From Guadua angustifolia (lineage: Eukaryota > Streptophyta > Magnoliopsida > Poales > Poaceae), in contig CM070520.1 in assembly GCA_036346375.1 (NCBI GenBank), positions 46,953,854-47,017,853 on the forward strand: 64,000 nucleotides of DNA, read 5' to 3'. The notes under the pieces are model-generated. The model saw nothing but the letters and a program-made list of their open reading frames with translations, did no database searches and was not told where the DNA came from. Positions 1 through 12,694 of the stretch are shown piece after piece. Positions within the stretch are counted from its first letter, which is position 1. Every line of letters starts with the position of its first letter. Position numbers and translations under genes: made by a program.

Positions 1-446
1 TAAAGGAAGGATAATCAATTGGAGGTCTGAAAAAATCCTGATCAGGAGAAGAAAACCGTATCGTTAACGGTAGGTAATTAGATCACAGCTACAATTCTCT
101 GTGGAATTATAAAGAAAGTTGCAAAATCTAGCTAGCATGTAAAAATGAAGATGCAAGCTATTGAAGGAAGTAAGACTTGGCAAGACCAACCACGTGGTAA
201 CAACCTATGGCATGGAAGGTTGTAGGAATAGGAGATGTGGTTAACCAAACTATACAAAGAAAATGCTCTCAGGTGGAGGGCTCAGAGGGTTGTGATCCTT
301 TTATTGAGCAAAGATTCAAGAGTTTTGGAAGGTTTGGGGTGTTGTGGGAGAGCAATAATCTTTTGTAGTCTTTTGAGATTGTGCTTAAATAATTTGTGGT
401 GGTTTCGTTAAATCATTCTCTCTCATCGTAATTGCTTCAACATTGT
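1..446 (+). repeat. LTR-like fragment interrupted by Copia element A
   Basis: No coding potential. The last ~120 bases (about 320-440) resemble 45090-45220: both have a 'ttgtg(t/c)ttaaa' stretch, then T-rich sequence, then 'attgcttcaac' or 'gttgcttcaac'. At 45 kb the sequence runs on into a degenerate LTR end and primer-binding site, so this is probably part of the same LTR family. Copia element A starts right after it, so A probably inserted into this older repeat. Confidence 0.4.
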
Positions 447-1698
447 TGAAAGACCATGTGGGGGTTGACGAGATTTGAGCTTGGTTTGATTTGAAATTGA
501 GTTTGATTTGAATTGAATTGGATTTGAAGCAATTTGAGTGTTGGTTGCTTTTGTTAGTGCTACCAACCTGGGGGCAGTAGCACTGGAACTTTGAGAGAAA
601 TTATGATTGATTAATAATTTTGGGATAATCATTGAATATCTTTGTGAGCATTGCTATGTGAAAGGTTTTTTCCTTGTCTTTGAAGGTTGCAGGGCGACGG
701 TGCTAGGTCATGGTAAGGCGGAGGATAACCGGGACTAGCCGACTAGGCGAGGAGCGTCGGAGGTCCAGACGGTCGGGAGATCGCCAGAAGATGATCGGAG
801 ACGGAATCCGGGTAAGTCAAGAAGACAAGGAAAGGAGATGATGCTAGCTAGATGCCGCGTGGATCAATGAGGGCCGTCGGATTGCGGTCTAGTTGATAGG
901 TTAGCTGGTCTAGGTAGGATGCTTTGAAAACCGTGCAAGAAAACCCGGTATGTGTGTGGGTTTTGGGTTAGCCCTTGCATGGCTGTGTGTGTGGGTTAAT
1001 CCTAGCCCTTAGATGAGTGCTCTTGGGTTGAGAGACTCATCCAAGGGAGGTAGGTGGCCCAAGAGTAGTATAAATAGGGATGGAGGGGTAGCCTCCTCCC
1101 CTTGAAGGTTTGAGTTGCTCCTTTGAGCTTTGCCTACATGAAGTGAGGCTTTGTAAACCTTCCCACCAGAAATACAAAAAAATTTCTTTACATTATTGTG
1201 AATTTAAATTTCGCATTTACATTATGTCTTTACTTTACGCAATTTAAATTCAGCATTTACTTTCCCGTAATTTACATTCATGCAATTTGGATTTGCCTCC
1301 CTTCCTTCTAAATGCTGATCTTGGATGTTTTGAGAATTCTTAAAAATTTTGAGCTACGTAAACCCACCAACCACCTATTCAAATTGAGGACTGACTGAAA
1401 TTTCGCTTTGCTTTTCCGAAGTGGCTTTTGTAATTTGAATTGATCTCCTTTCTAAAAGCAAGAGTTGAATAGATTACTTCTTATTTTTGGACACTAGACA
1501 ACCAGAAATTTGACTCAAAAATCTCCACTTATTTTATGGTACTTATCCATGCAAGTTAGGGGTACATATAGTTGTCTAGGTTTTCGGGTTTTTCACGATT
1601 TCCTTTGAGCGATCTTGTCGAGATTTGATTTGGAGTATTTTTGGGGAAAATTTGCTTGCGACCATTCACCCCCCTCTGTTCGCCATCTCAATCCTTCA
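447..1698 (+). repeat. 5' LTR of Copia element A
   Basis: Starts TGAAAGACCATGTGGGGG and ends CCTTCA just before the primer-binding site. The same start recurs at 9449 after the polypurine tract. The antisense LTR at 29250-30826 matches along its length. Compared with that copy and with the 3' LTR remnant, this LTR lacks about 25 bases after the first ~20. Confidence 0.88.
1069..1076 (+). promoter_or_regulatory. TATA box in the LTR of Copia element A
   Basis: TATAAATA, conserved in the LTR of element B at 30190-30197 on the opposite strand. It sits about 620 bases into the LTR, as expected for the U3/R boundary. Current activity is unknown. Confidence 0.55.
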
Positions 1699-1700
1699 AT

Positions 1701-1712
1701 TGGTATCAGAGC
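1701..1712 (+). other. Primer-binding site (initiator Met-tRNA type)
   Basis: TGGTATCAGAGC, the usual plant Copia primer-binding site complementary to the 3' end of initiator methionine tRNA. It starts 2 bases after the LTR end at 1698. Confidence 0.9.
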
Positions 1713-1734
1713 CAGTTTTGCTCTTCCATAGATC

Positions 1735-4060
1735 TTGACCGGTCTCGAGAGCCATAGCAATGCACAAGTATTCCACCAAGCCTCCCATTTTTGTGGTGTT
1801 GATTTTCCTTTTTGGAAATCCCGGATAGAGTCATACATCCCTGTCCAGGGCTTCCTGATATGGCAGAAGGTGAAGCTCCCATATGAGGTTCCCGCCGATG
1901 AGAACGCCACTACCAAGCAATATGGTCGGGCGTTGAGGCAAATGCTAAGGCGAGAACATTCTCATACAGGACTCACCACAGTGAGTATGATCGATCTTCA
2001 CCTGCGATCCACTCATGAGATTTGGGTGACCCTCGATACATACCATGAGAGCACTACCCAAATCAAGACCATGAGGCAGGATCAACACAAGCGTGAGTAC
2101 AACAAGTTTGAACAACACGCTAGTGAGAGTCTTGACGAGTGTTTCTACGATTTACTAAAATTTTGAGCGATCTCCGGGCTTGGTTGCACATACCGACTCG
2201 GATAATGCTCGCACTTCTTGACCGCACTCGATCTTCGTGTTTGGGAAATGAAAGTGACCACCATCAAGGACACTACCGACTTGTCGACCTTGACTCTTGA
2301 CGGGCATTATTCCTGACTCAAGACTCATGAGATCGATGTCGTCTCTCGCAAGACGAAATCACAGTCGATGGTCTTGGTCACCGATCCCATTGGATCTTCT
2401 ATTGATTCTTATGTTGGTTTTTCCCTCTCTGCACTTTGCGAGCTAAGCGATAACCAACTGGACAAGTTTCCAGAAACTGAGCTTGCTCTTTTAGCTTGCA
2501 AGTTTTCTCACGCCTACAAGAGGGTGAGAGAGAGGAAGAAAGGTGGTGGGATCACCTGCTTCGAATGTGGTGGCCCCAACCACATTCGTGCAAATTGTCC
2601 CAAACTGGAAAAGGGCAAGAATGACTCCAAATGTTCCGCAAGAACGACTACATCGACAAGAACCGCAACAAGAAGCCTCCACTCATGAGCCGACGACGAA
2701 AAGAAGTACCGCAACTTCAAGAACAAGAAGCTCTTCCACTGCGTCCTCACCGCCTCGACGACATCAACCTCTCCGACACGGAGACATGGAACAATTGGCG
2801 AGGATGATCCGCAAGAGAAGAAAGGCGGCGACGACTTCTCCAAAGATGTGCTTCATGGCAAACACCAACGACATCAACGACCGAGCTCTACAAATGATTT
2901 GGACGAGGTACCTTCCTATGACCAAATTTCAATGAAGCTTTTTGCAAATTAGGAAAATTTCATGCTAGAGCTAGAGCTAGGGTTATGGAGCTTGAGAAGG
3001 AAGTAGATATTTTGACTCGGGAGTTAGCTTCTCTTAGATCTTCTCCTCCCGAGTCACCGATGATTGTTTTTATGTGATGCTTTGCTTGTGGAGCTTGAAA
3101 ACCTAAGGACTTTGCATGATAGTGTGCAAACTGAACTTGAAAGTCTTAGGTCAAGAATGCTAGCACTTGTACGATTGATATTTCCTCTCTAGATGCTAGT
3201 TTTCTTCATGCTCATGCTACTCCTTCATGTGAAAATTGCCCTAAGTTACTTGTCAAATAGATGCCATGAGCGCTCACCTTAGGAAGCTTTCTACTAGAAA
3301 TGATGAACTTGAAATGCATGCTTCTAAGGACCCTATCACCATGTGAGGGTCAGAAGCAACTAAAACTTGACAATGAAGCTTTAAATGTCAAGTGTGCTAA
3401 ACTTGATAAGGACTTACTAGATAAGTCACTTAAGAGTTGCGTGCATTGTTCTGTGATTGAGGGGGACTTGGAGAAAATCCATGTCGAACTTAGGAAGAAA
3501 TTAAAAGAACAAGTCCATAGGATTAGAGAAGCATCGTGCGTTTCTTGTGAAGCCCTCAAGATTGAGGCAGCCGTGCTGAGGGAGAAAAATGCACGTGCTG
3601 GTGTTTCTTCTTCTCCTTCTGGTTCTTCTTCTTCCTCTCACCCCTGTTCTTCTTGTGTCTATCTTTTTCGGGAGTGTATCTCATGAGCACTCTCGAGAAG
3701 TTTGTAGGAGGTAAGAAAAAGCTGAATCTCATTCTAGACCAATCAAAAATTAGCAGATTTAATCAGGGTCTAGGATTTGACTACTTGGAGCACGCTAGGA
3801 CTCATCCTCCTACCATTGTGTGTGGCTCTAAGAGTGGAGAAATTGTGGTGGCTCCCAGGGTGAGTGCCACTGTGTTTAGTTCTGCTGGAGTTGTCTATGG
3901 GACTTCTGAGCAGAAGGGTGCTTCTTCTGACACTTCTGCCTCTAGCAAGGCGAAGTATTCATGAACCTTCTGTAAGAAGGATAGTCACCTGGTAGATTTC
4001 TGTTTTAGACGCGCCCAGATCACGAGGCGTGAGCGTGTTGCTGCTCTTAGGGGTATTCAG
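1735..4060 (+). pseudogene. Copia gag pseudogene (element A)
   Basis: Encodes the retrotransposon capsid polyprotein, which packages element RNA in cytoplasmic particles. The first block (1735-2166) resembles the UBN2-type gag domain (residues such as FWKSRIESYI and HEIWVTLDTYHE) and ends at a stop. A CCHC zinc knuckle (CFECGGPNHIRANCPK) is read at about 2560-2607. A charged, coiled-coil-like and Ser-rich tail follows between 2940 and 3960 in shifting frames. At least four frame changes or stops prevent a full-length product. The coding sequence starts downstream of the primer-binding site. Pseudogene status is seen directly; the family comes from motifs and order. Confidence 0.78.
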
Positions 4061-4527
4061 AGTCATCCCTGACTACGAAAGTGCTTCTAAGGCACACATC
4101 GCTACTAGACAAAGTTAGAGAGTCACTGTTTTTGGCAGCGCCCAGACTCGATTTTCATCTTGCTCAATCGAGTTTTAGTCCAGAGTTGTTCGTGGTCGGC
4201 CTCTTCCGCCGCCCTTTTGATATTCCTCATTCTTTCCATCGAGGTAGATATCACGGCGTGAGGTGTTTTCTCGGTAGGAGATTTAGAGACCTCATTGGGA
4301 TGGTCGGCCTTTGCACCACGCAAGAGCCAAACCAAAGGATAGCTCCTACATCTTCTACTAGGGTTGCTTCTTCCGATCTTGTGAGAGTCGAGCGTCAAAG
4401 AGACACTAGAGTCCAGTCTTCTTCCTTTGTGGCTGGTACTTTGAGACGTCGTGTGATTCAAGATTGGGTTCCTGTGTCCTCACTTTATCCTAGTCTCGAA
4501 GTTTTTCTCTCCTTTGACTTGATTAGG

Positions 4528-7500
4528 TTCGCTTGATGGGGAAGGAGATGTTTGGATTGTTGACTCCGGTTGTTCTCGCCATATGACCGGAGACTCTCGT
4601 TGGTTCTCTTCCTAGTCCGAGCCCCAGAATGAGTTGATCACTTTGGGGATGCTTCTTCGTAGAGTCATTGCTAAAGGTACCGCTCTGATTAATGAAAATT
4701 TTATTCTTAAGGACGTTGCCTTAGTGAGTAAGTCGCAATATAATTTGCTTTTTGTTTCTCACTTATCGATGACTCTTTCGAGGTAAGCTTTAAGTGTAAT
4801 GCTTGTAGAATCCTTAATTCATCGGGAGAGTTAGTTTATGGATTTCTAGATTTGGGAGAGTCTTTCGTGCTGATTTTTCGCTTTTCCGGAGACTCTTCGT
4901 GTTTGATTGCTTCGAGTCCCGTGATCTCTCCTTCGGCATAGGAGACTTGGTCACATTAGTTTTGATCATTTGACCAGAGTTAGTAGTCGCGATCTTATTC
5001 GTGGTTTGCCCAAACTTAAGATGGTCAAAGACTTAGTTTGCTCTCCCTGCCGACATGGCAAGATGGTTACTACTTCTCATCCTTCAGCCACCGTAATGAT
5101 GACTGATGCACCAGACGACTTTTACATATGGACACCGTTGGTTGGTAGAGTGCAATCAACACGGGAGGGAAGTGGTATGTCCTTGTCATTGTTGATGATT
5201 TTTCGAGGTATTCTTGGGTATTTTTCATGGCCTCGAAGGATGAGACTTTTTCTCACTTCAGGGATTTGTTAGTAGGTTGTCTATTGAGCTCCCTGTGCAT
5301 TACGAGCTATACACAGTGATAATGGCACCGAAGTTCAAGAATTCCTACTTTGAGAGATTCTGTATGAGTCCGGGTTAGAGATCGGTTCTCCTCTCCATAC
5401 GCCCCTCAAAGAAATGGCGAGTGGAAAGGAAAAATAGGACCTCGTTGAGATGGCCAGACGATGCTAGACGAGTGCAAGACTCTAGAAAGTTTTGGGCTGA
5501 GGCTATAGCTACTGCTTGTCATGTTTCCAATCGCGTTTTCTTGAGAGCACATTTGCATCGCAGTTCTTATGAGTTGAGGTATGGGCGAAAGCCCAGTGTT
5601 TCTCATTTTCGCGTTTTTGGTTGCAAGTGTTTTATCTTGAAGTTTGGTAACCTAGATAACTTTGAGTCTCGTTCTTCTGATGGTATCTTTCTGGGTTACT
5701 CGACTTCCTCTCGTAGCTATAGGGTCTAGAGTTGTGATGTGAATAGGATCATAGAGACCTGTGACGTGACCTTTGATGAGGCTAGCCCAGGAGCTAGACC
5801 TGATATTTCAGGCTCTTCTTATCCCTCTGAGACCATCTTTGTAGAGGATGAGGATGATGGAGATGATGGTGTTCCACCTGATCCAGTCTCCTCTACACCG
5901 AGGTGCCTCTGCTTCCATTTCTACACCTCAGAAGATCACCTTTGCCTTCAGACTCTCCTTCAGCGAGTGGCCCTGTTCCTTCCTCTTCTGCTCAAGAGGT
6001 AGAGGCCACTTCTGCTCAAGAGGTAGAGGCCACTTCTGCTTCTGGACCTCCTTGCCACATTCAGCGTTCTCATCCACCTGAGCAGATCATTGGTGATCTG
6101 TTTGAGCGGGTGACGTGCTCAAAATCAGGCTTATCTTCTTTCTGCCTTCACTCTGCCTTTGTTGCCTCTTTTGAACCAAAGGATGTTACTCATGCATTAT
6201 CCGATGAATCATGGATCAATGCTATGCATGAGGAACTAGAAAACTTTGAGAGGAACAAAGTCTGGCAGCTTGTAGAGCCCCCATCTGGTCATAATGTCAT
6301 TGGGACCAAGTGGGTGTTCAAAAACAAGCAGAGTAGGGATGTGGTTGTCGTTCGCAACAAGGCTAGGCTAGTTGCAAAGGGCTTCACTCAGGTTGAGGGT
6401 CTTAACTTTGAGGAGACCTTTGCCCCTGTAGCTAGACTAGAGGCGATTATAATCCTGCTTGCATTCTCTGCATTCCAAGGCTTCAAGTTTTATCAAATGG
6501 ATGTCAAGAGTGCATTCCTCAATGGCTTCATTGAGGAAGAGGTGTATGTCAAGCAACCTCCAGGATTTGAGAACCCCAAATACCCGAACCATGTCTACAA
6601 GCTTTCCAAAGCCTTGTATGGACTTAAGCAGGCCCCTAGAGCTTGGTATGAGAGGCTTAAGTCCTATCTTCTTAGTCATGGTTTCAAAATAGGTATAGTA
6701 GACAACACTCTATTCATCAGATACCACGATTCTCATTTCCTTCTCGTCCAGATTTATGTGGACGATATTATCTTTGGTGGCTCATCTCAGTCTCTTGTGT
6801 CTCATTTTTCCGAGGTGATGAGCACAGAATTTGAGATGAGTTTGATGGGTGAGTTGAGCTATTTCTCGGCTTCCAAATCAAGTGCACTTGGAGGGTACCG
6901 TCCCGCACCAAGGTAAGTACACTCGGGACCTCCCGAGGTGGTTTGATATGTCCGATGGGAAGCCCGTGATGACTCCTATGGCCACCACCGCTGCCCTCGA
7001 GCCCGATGAGGATGGTGAGCTCTTGATCAAAAGGAGTTTTGAGCATGATTGGCTCTCTCTTGTATCTTATCGTCATGCGGACATACACTTTGTTGTATAT
7101 GTGTGCTCGCTGTGCTTCTCCTCGCTCTCTCATCGCCAGGCGGTGAAGCGCATCTTCAAGTACCTTCGAGCTACCATTGATTATAGTATCTGGTACTCTT
7201 CTTCCTCTTGTCTATCCCTTAGAGCCTTTTCCGATGCCGACTTTTGTCGGGTCAGAGGATAGATAGGAAGAGCACTTCGCACTTGCCAATTCATTGGCAC
7301 TTCTCTTGTTTCTTGGTCATCTAAGAAGCAATCGAGTCACGCATACCCACCTCTCGAGGTCGAGTATGTTGTTGCAGCTAGTTGTCAGAGCTGTGTGCTC
7401 GATGAGATCGATCTTACGGACTTTGGGTTAGAGATAGAGAGTGTTCCACTTTTCTATGATAACAGATTCGCTATTTGCATTGCTAAGAACCCAAAGCAAA

Positions 7501-7660
7501 GACTCCGGACCAAGCACATTGATATTAGATATCACTTCCTTAGAGACCATGTGGAGAAAGGAGACATAGTGATTCAGCTTTGTGGAAAGTGACCACCGGT
7601 TGGCGATATCTTTTCCAAGCCTTTGGATAGCTCTAGATTTGTTGCCTTGAGGAGTGAGCT
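4528..7660 (+). pseudogene. Copia pol pseudogene: protease, integrase, RT, RNase H (element A)
   Basis: The protease motif DSGCSRHMTG is read at about 4560-4590. The GAG-pre-integrase region follows at ~4930-5110 (SRDLIRGLPKLKMVKDLVCS), then broken integrase core to ~5700. Reverse transcriptase is the best preserved part (6180-6860), with KARLVAKGFTQ, the catalytic QMDVKSAFLNG and the YVDD box. RNase H (7140-7600) keeps a first Asp region (RAFSDADF) and TKHIDIRYHFLRD; the usual STAEAEY segment is altered to a diverged PPLEVEYV. Frameshifts near 5300, 5730, 6900 and 7260 break the reading frame. Confidence 0.85.
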
Positions 7661-9437
7661 TGAGTTGCGTGCCCTTACGGCCTTCTCGTGAGGGGAGCCG
7701 ATTCAGATATTATGTATTATATTTTATTTCAGTTTTTCCTTTCTTTCAGATTGCTCTGGGTGCTTATGGGTTTTATTCAGAAAGCTATGAGTTCACTTCA
7801 CTTAGACTTCGCATGATTTGCATGGATCTCTCATCTTGTGCTTTAGGTTGCTATCATGCTTAATTAGTCTGTTCTCTCTTCTCTCTAGGTTGAGTTCCCT
7901 CACAGTCTTATAAGTCTAGCAGGTGTTGGACCCTCTGGGTAGACAGGGTTTGTGTGCACTCCTTAATTTGGTATCTAGAGGCAGCTTTCCTATGTTAGTC
8001 ATTGGGGAAGATGAGAGCGAGTCTGAGCCGTAGTGTTCTCTACCATCTTTTCTATACTCTATAGCCACCCAGTACGTAGTTTCTTGACTTCTTCCCTCCA
8101 TTCTGTGTTTCTGGCTTTAATTGAGTTCTTTTCGACCATTCTTGAGTTTAATCTTGCTAATAACTCAACTTAAACCAGATTTATGCTTAAAATTGAATCA
8201 CATGTTGAGGGGGAGTTTAAGAGTCTGTCTCATGCATTGCATATAGACTTGATTTTCATTTTATGAGCTTTGTCTATTATGCAAATGATCCATGTTTCAT
8301 TTTATACACCATGCTATATTATGAAGAAAATTACTTGCTTAGATATGTCCAAGTTCATTTATCTTGCTAAGCTTGCAAAATTACAAAAATGCTTTAAAAG
8401 AAAAACTTGATAAAACATGTTGCGTTTACTTGCTAAGTTTCTTCTCTAGGTATTTTTGCCATGATTTGTGAAATTCTGGAATTCTCTAGAGTCCCTATGG
8501 AAACTTGGGTGAATCTTGTTTGATCCATACTTGAGTTCTTCACTAGCTTAACAATGAAAATGCTAAAATGAAAGTGAAGCAAAATTGACTCTTTTTGCAA
8601 GATAGACTCAACACCTCACATTCACAAGATGACTTCTCATTGCACTTGAGATGAACTTGGAATGTGTTGTGTATGACCAAGATCATTCTCTTAAGAGTCC
8701 CTCTTGAGATGATCGATTATGGCATGAGTCAATTGCCTTAAACAATGCAAAAAAAACATACGTGGGTAAAGAATGCAAATAATGTCAAACATTTGCACCC
8801 CGCTATGTCTTTCAAAGATTCAAAGAAAAATTTGCCTACAAGAAACAAAAATAAGCTCGAAGAACCGTGTATGAACTTCTAGATTCTCCAATGTGTTGAG
8901 TAGGTTGAACTCTAGGCTTTCCATTTGATCCTTTGAATGGCATCACTTCTAGTTTTGAAACTAATGACAAGTGTTGCTCATGTTCAATCTTGCTAAAAAT
9001 GACATGGTTTTAATTAAATCTTGCTAGCAAAATGTTTATTTGCACTTGGACATGCCTAAGCTTAGTCTATTTTTGCCATAACTTAGCTTGGTATCATAAC
9101 TTATCTTGTTGGTCACTTGGATAATCTTCAAAGCTCCCTTAGGCTGCATTACTTGCATAAAAACAAAAAAAGGGGAGAAAAGAAAATGCTATCTTGATGC
9201 CTATATTGCCAAAAGGGGGAGAAATCGTAGAAAAAGCATCATTTTGTACTTGATTCTTCTTATTTCTTATGATCTTTGTTAATCTTTGCTATCTTTCATA
9301 GATCATAAGTTGACAACTTGGTCATGTTCTTGATTTCTATTTCTTTGATCAAGTTTGGCTTTGCATTCAAATTGCTTTCTTCTCCTTATTCAAACTCAAA
9401 ACTTGTACCTTTTCATGTGTTTGTCAATATACTCATC
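7661..9437 (+). other. 3' spacer of Copia element A, no supported gene
   Basis: AT-rich sequence between the end of RNase H and the polypurine tract. It holds only short frames with no recognisable domain, so I do not claim an env-like gene. An internal purine tract near 9218-9226 (aaaagggggagaaa) resembles the terminal one and is typical of this lineage. Confidence 0.6.
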
Positions 9438-9493
9438 AAGGGGGAGATTGAAAGACCATGTGGGGGTCTATCCTTGTGTGTGATGAGCAATCA
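9438..9493 (+). repeat. Polypurine tract and truncated 3' LTR of Copia element A
   Basis: AAGGGGGAGA at 9438-9447, then an LTR start at 9449 (TGAAAGACCATGTGGGGG). LTR identity to element B continues through 'cttgtgtgtgatgag' and stops near 9493. About 96% of the LTR is missing. Confidence 0.85.
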
Positions 9494-10099
9494 TTTGTTT
9501 TCCATGTATGTAGCCCTTCAAATCAGTCTTCACATTGCTTGCGGACTTTCCCTTCTTCGCAAAAGAAGTATGCGAGGTCGGGGCAAGGCGCTTTGCATGT
9601 GTTCTAGGGGCAGGGGTAGGAGCCCTTTTATGTGCGAGCTCTGCACTCTGCGTAGGAGTAGGAGCAGGCATATGTAACTTGTTGAAGTACTACATGAATA
9701 GTAGAGGAGATGGAGTAGATTTTTACCTTGACCAATACGATACCCGTCATGGGCCACTTAATAAATGACATGCGTGCCTGCCCGAGAGTGGTGATATCTT
9801 CGTTTGGGGGGGGACTGCAGCACATGTGATACGAAGTCTTCGTGGGCGTAGTCCACTTGCACCCTCATGTAGCCCTTCCCCAAGTGCTAATCATGCATAG
9901 TGTCGGTCTCCTTGCATGGAACTACAACCCCATGTGCATCCTCCACGGGAAATCCGTGCTCTGTCAGGGTGAGCTGGCATTTGGCAGGCGCCTGCAAGAA
10001 GTGCAGAACTTCAACAAGAAAAACATTGTGGGAGTTACACTCATAGCTTTAAGTCAGAAAAATTTAATTATTACCTGATCATTTTTGGAACCACCGCTG
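9494..10099. other. Unassigned sequence
   Basis: Only short overlapping frames on both strands with no domain I recognise. Possibly part of the transposon remnant at 10100-10930, but not demonstrably so. Confidence 0.3.
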
Positions 10100-10930
10100 C
10101 TGGGTCAGGGCTTAGGCTTCTCTACAGGAGGCGAGGGCATCTGGCTTTGACTCTGGGAGATCATCATCATCATCATCTCAGCCCTCAAGCGCTCCTCACG
10201 TGCCATCATCTCTCCTCTCATCTCCCCCCTTATCTCATCCTCACGTGCCATCATCTCCCCCCTCATCTCCTCCTTGATCTGCTCCCTCAACTGCTCTGTC
10301 AGCTGCTCCCTGAGAGTGTCTTTGAGGCGCTTCGCACGTGCCTCCTATGATCTTGATCTGGCACTCACAGCGCCATCTTGGAAGTAGGACTTCTTCGTAT
10401 GTCCCACCCCTGTGGCAAGCACCCAACCCTTATGGTCGGGCTTCCCGATCGCAGACGACTGGATGTCATTTGACCCTCGGCTCTGAAAGGTCCCCTACTC
10501 TTTCCGCTGGCTTACCTCCTCCTGCAATAGCGAGTACGAATTAGCTAGATCTGAAATACAAGTTGGGTCTACTGCAATGCACTAAGTTAGATGTCCTACA
10601 ATGATGGAGACGACGTGCGAGGTAGTAGGGTTTACAACTACAAGCTACCCGTCGGTGCCTTTCTTTATCCTCGCTAATACGCAGCCACGTGCTCGCTCCT
10701 CACATATGTGGGAGTAAGGCATCGCCGTCCCGGAGTTCGTGCACTCCTCGGCTAGTCGCACCCACTGTACCTTCTTCCCGTCATAGCTACCTGTACCGAG
10801 GTAGTGTGGGTGCATGTTATGCCTCTGGATAGCGGTGTTCCTCTCTCTCAGCTACTCTACCTCAGCGTGTTCTTCATCCTTGTGAACTCCTCTCAAACAT
10901 CGAGTCACGAACGGATACCTCTCGAATGGT
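10100..10930 (-). pseudogene. Ptta/En-Spm-type plant transposon protein remnant
   Basis: Read on the minus strand across several frames. Near 10850-10650 the peptide includes RNTAIQRHNMHPHYLGTGSY followed by a DGKK-WVRLAEE segment. Near 10450-10360 it includes IGKPDHKGWVLATGVGHTKK. The tail (10290-10105) is strongly charged, with repeats such as EEMRGEMMARED, then Met-rich and Pro-rich. This order matches the C-terminal half of grass En/Spm-associated 'Ptta' proteins, whose role in transposition is poorly defined. Frame changes make it a remnant. No element ends were found. Confidence 0.58.
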
Positions 10931-12067
10931 GTGCGCCTTTAGCACGTGCTCATCGTGCATGAGGACCTCAAGTGCCTCAAGGCCACACCCATCCTCTTCA
11001 TGGCGCATCGCCTCACGTTGCATTCATCTTCCTCCTCTATAATCCATTTGCCCTTAACCTCGCCCCACGCCCAACTCTTCGCTTTCCACGACTTCCTTTC
11101 TCCAATCCTCAACCGTTAGGGTCACCCTCTCTCACCAATTGGCCGAGAAATGACCAGATCGCCCCTTGTTCTTGGGAGGACCTGCACTCTCATGGCATTG
11201 AATCGAGAACCCTGCGGCGTTCTACCTGTGGCCCCTTTGTTCGGTCCTCGAGCCTTCCTCACCTTATTTGGAGCCTCAACACTTGGAACTTGGCTCAGCC
11301 CCTAAGGAGCGCCTTGAACTCTGTCCGGCGATGAGTCAATGCTCTCTAATTACGACATTTTGAATTTTTTATCTGACATAGTCATATATTTGATATGAGA
11401 GAAAGCAATTCGTAGCTATTACGTGAACTTGACAATAAATCACATGAAGCAACAACTAAATGGATAATTCATAGCATGTAATTATTCTAGATGAACGAAT
11501 GATCTTCAAGAATAGTATATCTAAATTCTAACATCATGTTGATAATAAGAACAAGAATAAATTGCTAATCCCAAATAAACAAGCACTCTCGAACGGGAGA
11601 CGTAGGTTACACAACCTAAATGTCGCTACCGAATTTGAATTCAACACTCATGCAGAAACACTATCCAGATCACGCCGGTGCTCACAGATACAACAGAGAT
11701 GAATACCATCACACATACACAAATGAATAATAACAATAATGTATTTATCTCAAATTAAACTATTAAGACTTTAAGGTCACCTTACAATATTAAGCCACGC
11801 AGGTCGAGTTCAGAGTAAACAAATAACAAAGAATGAAATAAATCTTCGTGAAGCCCCGGTTTGCCACAGTAACCGACTAGGCTTGCTCCCAAGTTTGTCT
11901 GGCCTCCTCTGAAACTCCTCCTCCATCGCAAGTGTAGCTTCTTCTTCGATCGAGGTTGTGATGTTTGTAAGGGGGTGAGTATGTGCCGTACTCAACAAGT
12001 CATGCACAGAATGCAATCTAATATACTACACGCCAGGCTTATTCCAATGGAATGGCTTAAAGGTTAT
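10931..12067. other. Unassigned sequence
   Basis: No gene or repeat end that I can support. 10931-11340 may be upstream sequence of the transposon remnant. 11340-11800 is AT-rich. Frames of up to 120 codons show no domain. Confidence 0.3.
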
Positions 12068-12694
12068 TGTTGGCGCCAAAAACGTGAAGAGGATTTTCGC
12101 CCACAACACACCGCATTTAATGCGGGGTTCGGGCTTTATGCGAAGCGTGCAATCGATTTGACCTCGCAATCGATAAGGAGGATAATGTGAAGTTCGATTA
12201 AGCCGATCCTCGGCTTAATCGGCTAAGAATCAAGAACCACGAAAACCGATTAGAAGGGTAACTAGATTAGCCGATTAAGACTAATCCGAGGGTAAAAGGC
12301 GATCGATTTCAAAAGGCGATGCGCAACAAGTCGTAACAAATGAAACTCAAGAAGTCAATGACGATCAAACAATCGGCGACATTTAACTTTATTCGATCGA
12401 TGTCGACTTACAGAGGAAAGATTACAATGCTAAAAGACTAAATCAGAGAAAGCAAAATCGGCAGATGTGTTGATGGTCTCCTCCAAGCGACTTTGATGCG
12501 CTTTTATATACCCGCTTAGCCGATCCGAGTCCCGATCCAACACGACAATGTAATCCGAATCGCTTTGTAGTTTTTATCCGACTCTATTTCCAAATATTAT
12601 CCGATATCCAAATCTTCCCGAGGCGCTTCGTGTTGTATCCAAACTCATGCTTTTTGTCATTTTCTTGTCGATTTTTCTAAAACTCGTGCAAACA
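12068..12694 (-). repeat. 3' LTR of the Tat-like gypsy element
   Basis: On the minus strand it begins TGTTTGCACGAG and ends GGCGCCAACA (plus strand TGTTGGCGCC at 12068). The purine tract CCAAAATGGGGGC lies just upstream (12697-12709). A minus-strand TATATAAAAG lies near 12506-12515. Length is 627 bp. The second LTR is absent, so the boundaries rest on TG...CA ends and the purine tract only. Confidence 0.55.

Larger units (their letters stand above)
447..9493 (+). mobile_element. Copia LTR retrotransposon A (SIRE/Maximus-like), degenerate, 3' LTR almost lost
   Basis: The order is 5' LTR (447-1698), primer-binding site (1701), gag, protease, integrase, reverse transcriptase, RNase H (to ~7660), a long non-coding spacer, polypurine tract (9438-9447), then ~45 bases of 3' LTR. 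The order protease-integrase-RT-RNase H is diagnostic of Ty1/copia. The long gag, the spacer after RNase H and the repeated 'gggggaga' tracts suggest the SIRE/Maximus lineage; that assignment is inference. Frameshifts and stops lie in every domain, so the element is not autonomous. A relative (element B, opposite strand) lies at 29250-33650. No target duplication can be tested because the 3' LTR is truncated. Confidence 0.88.

Noticed and set aside
7661..9437. Possible env-like gene in Copia element A
   Set aside because: SIRE relatives may have one, but no frame above ~70 codons or membrane/coiled-coil pattern is seen here.
10147..10350. Plus-strand His-rich frame (HHHHH)
   Set aside because: It is the antisense of the Met-rich tail of the Ptta/En-Spm remnant.
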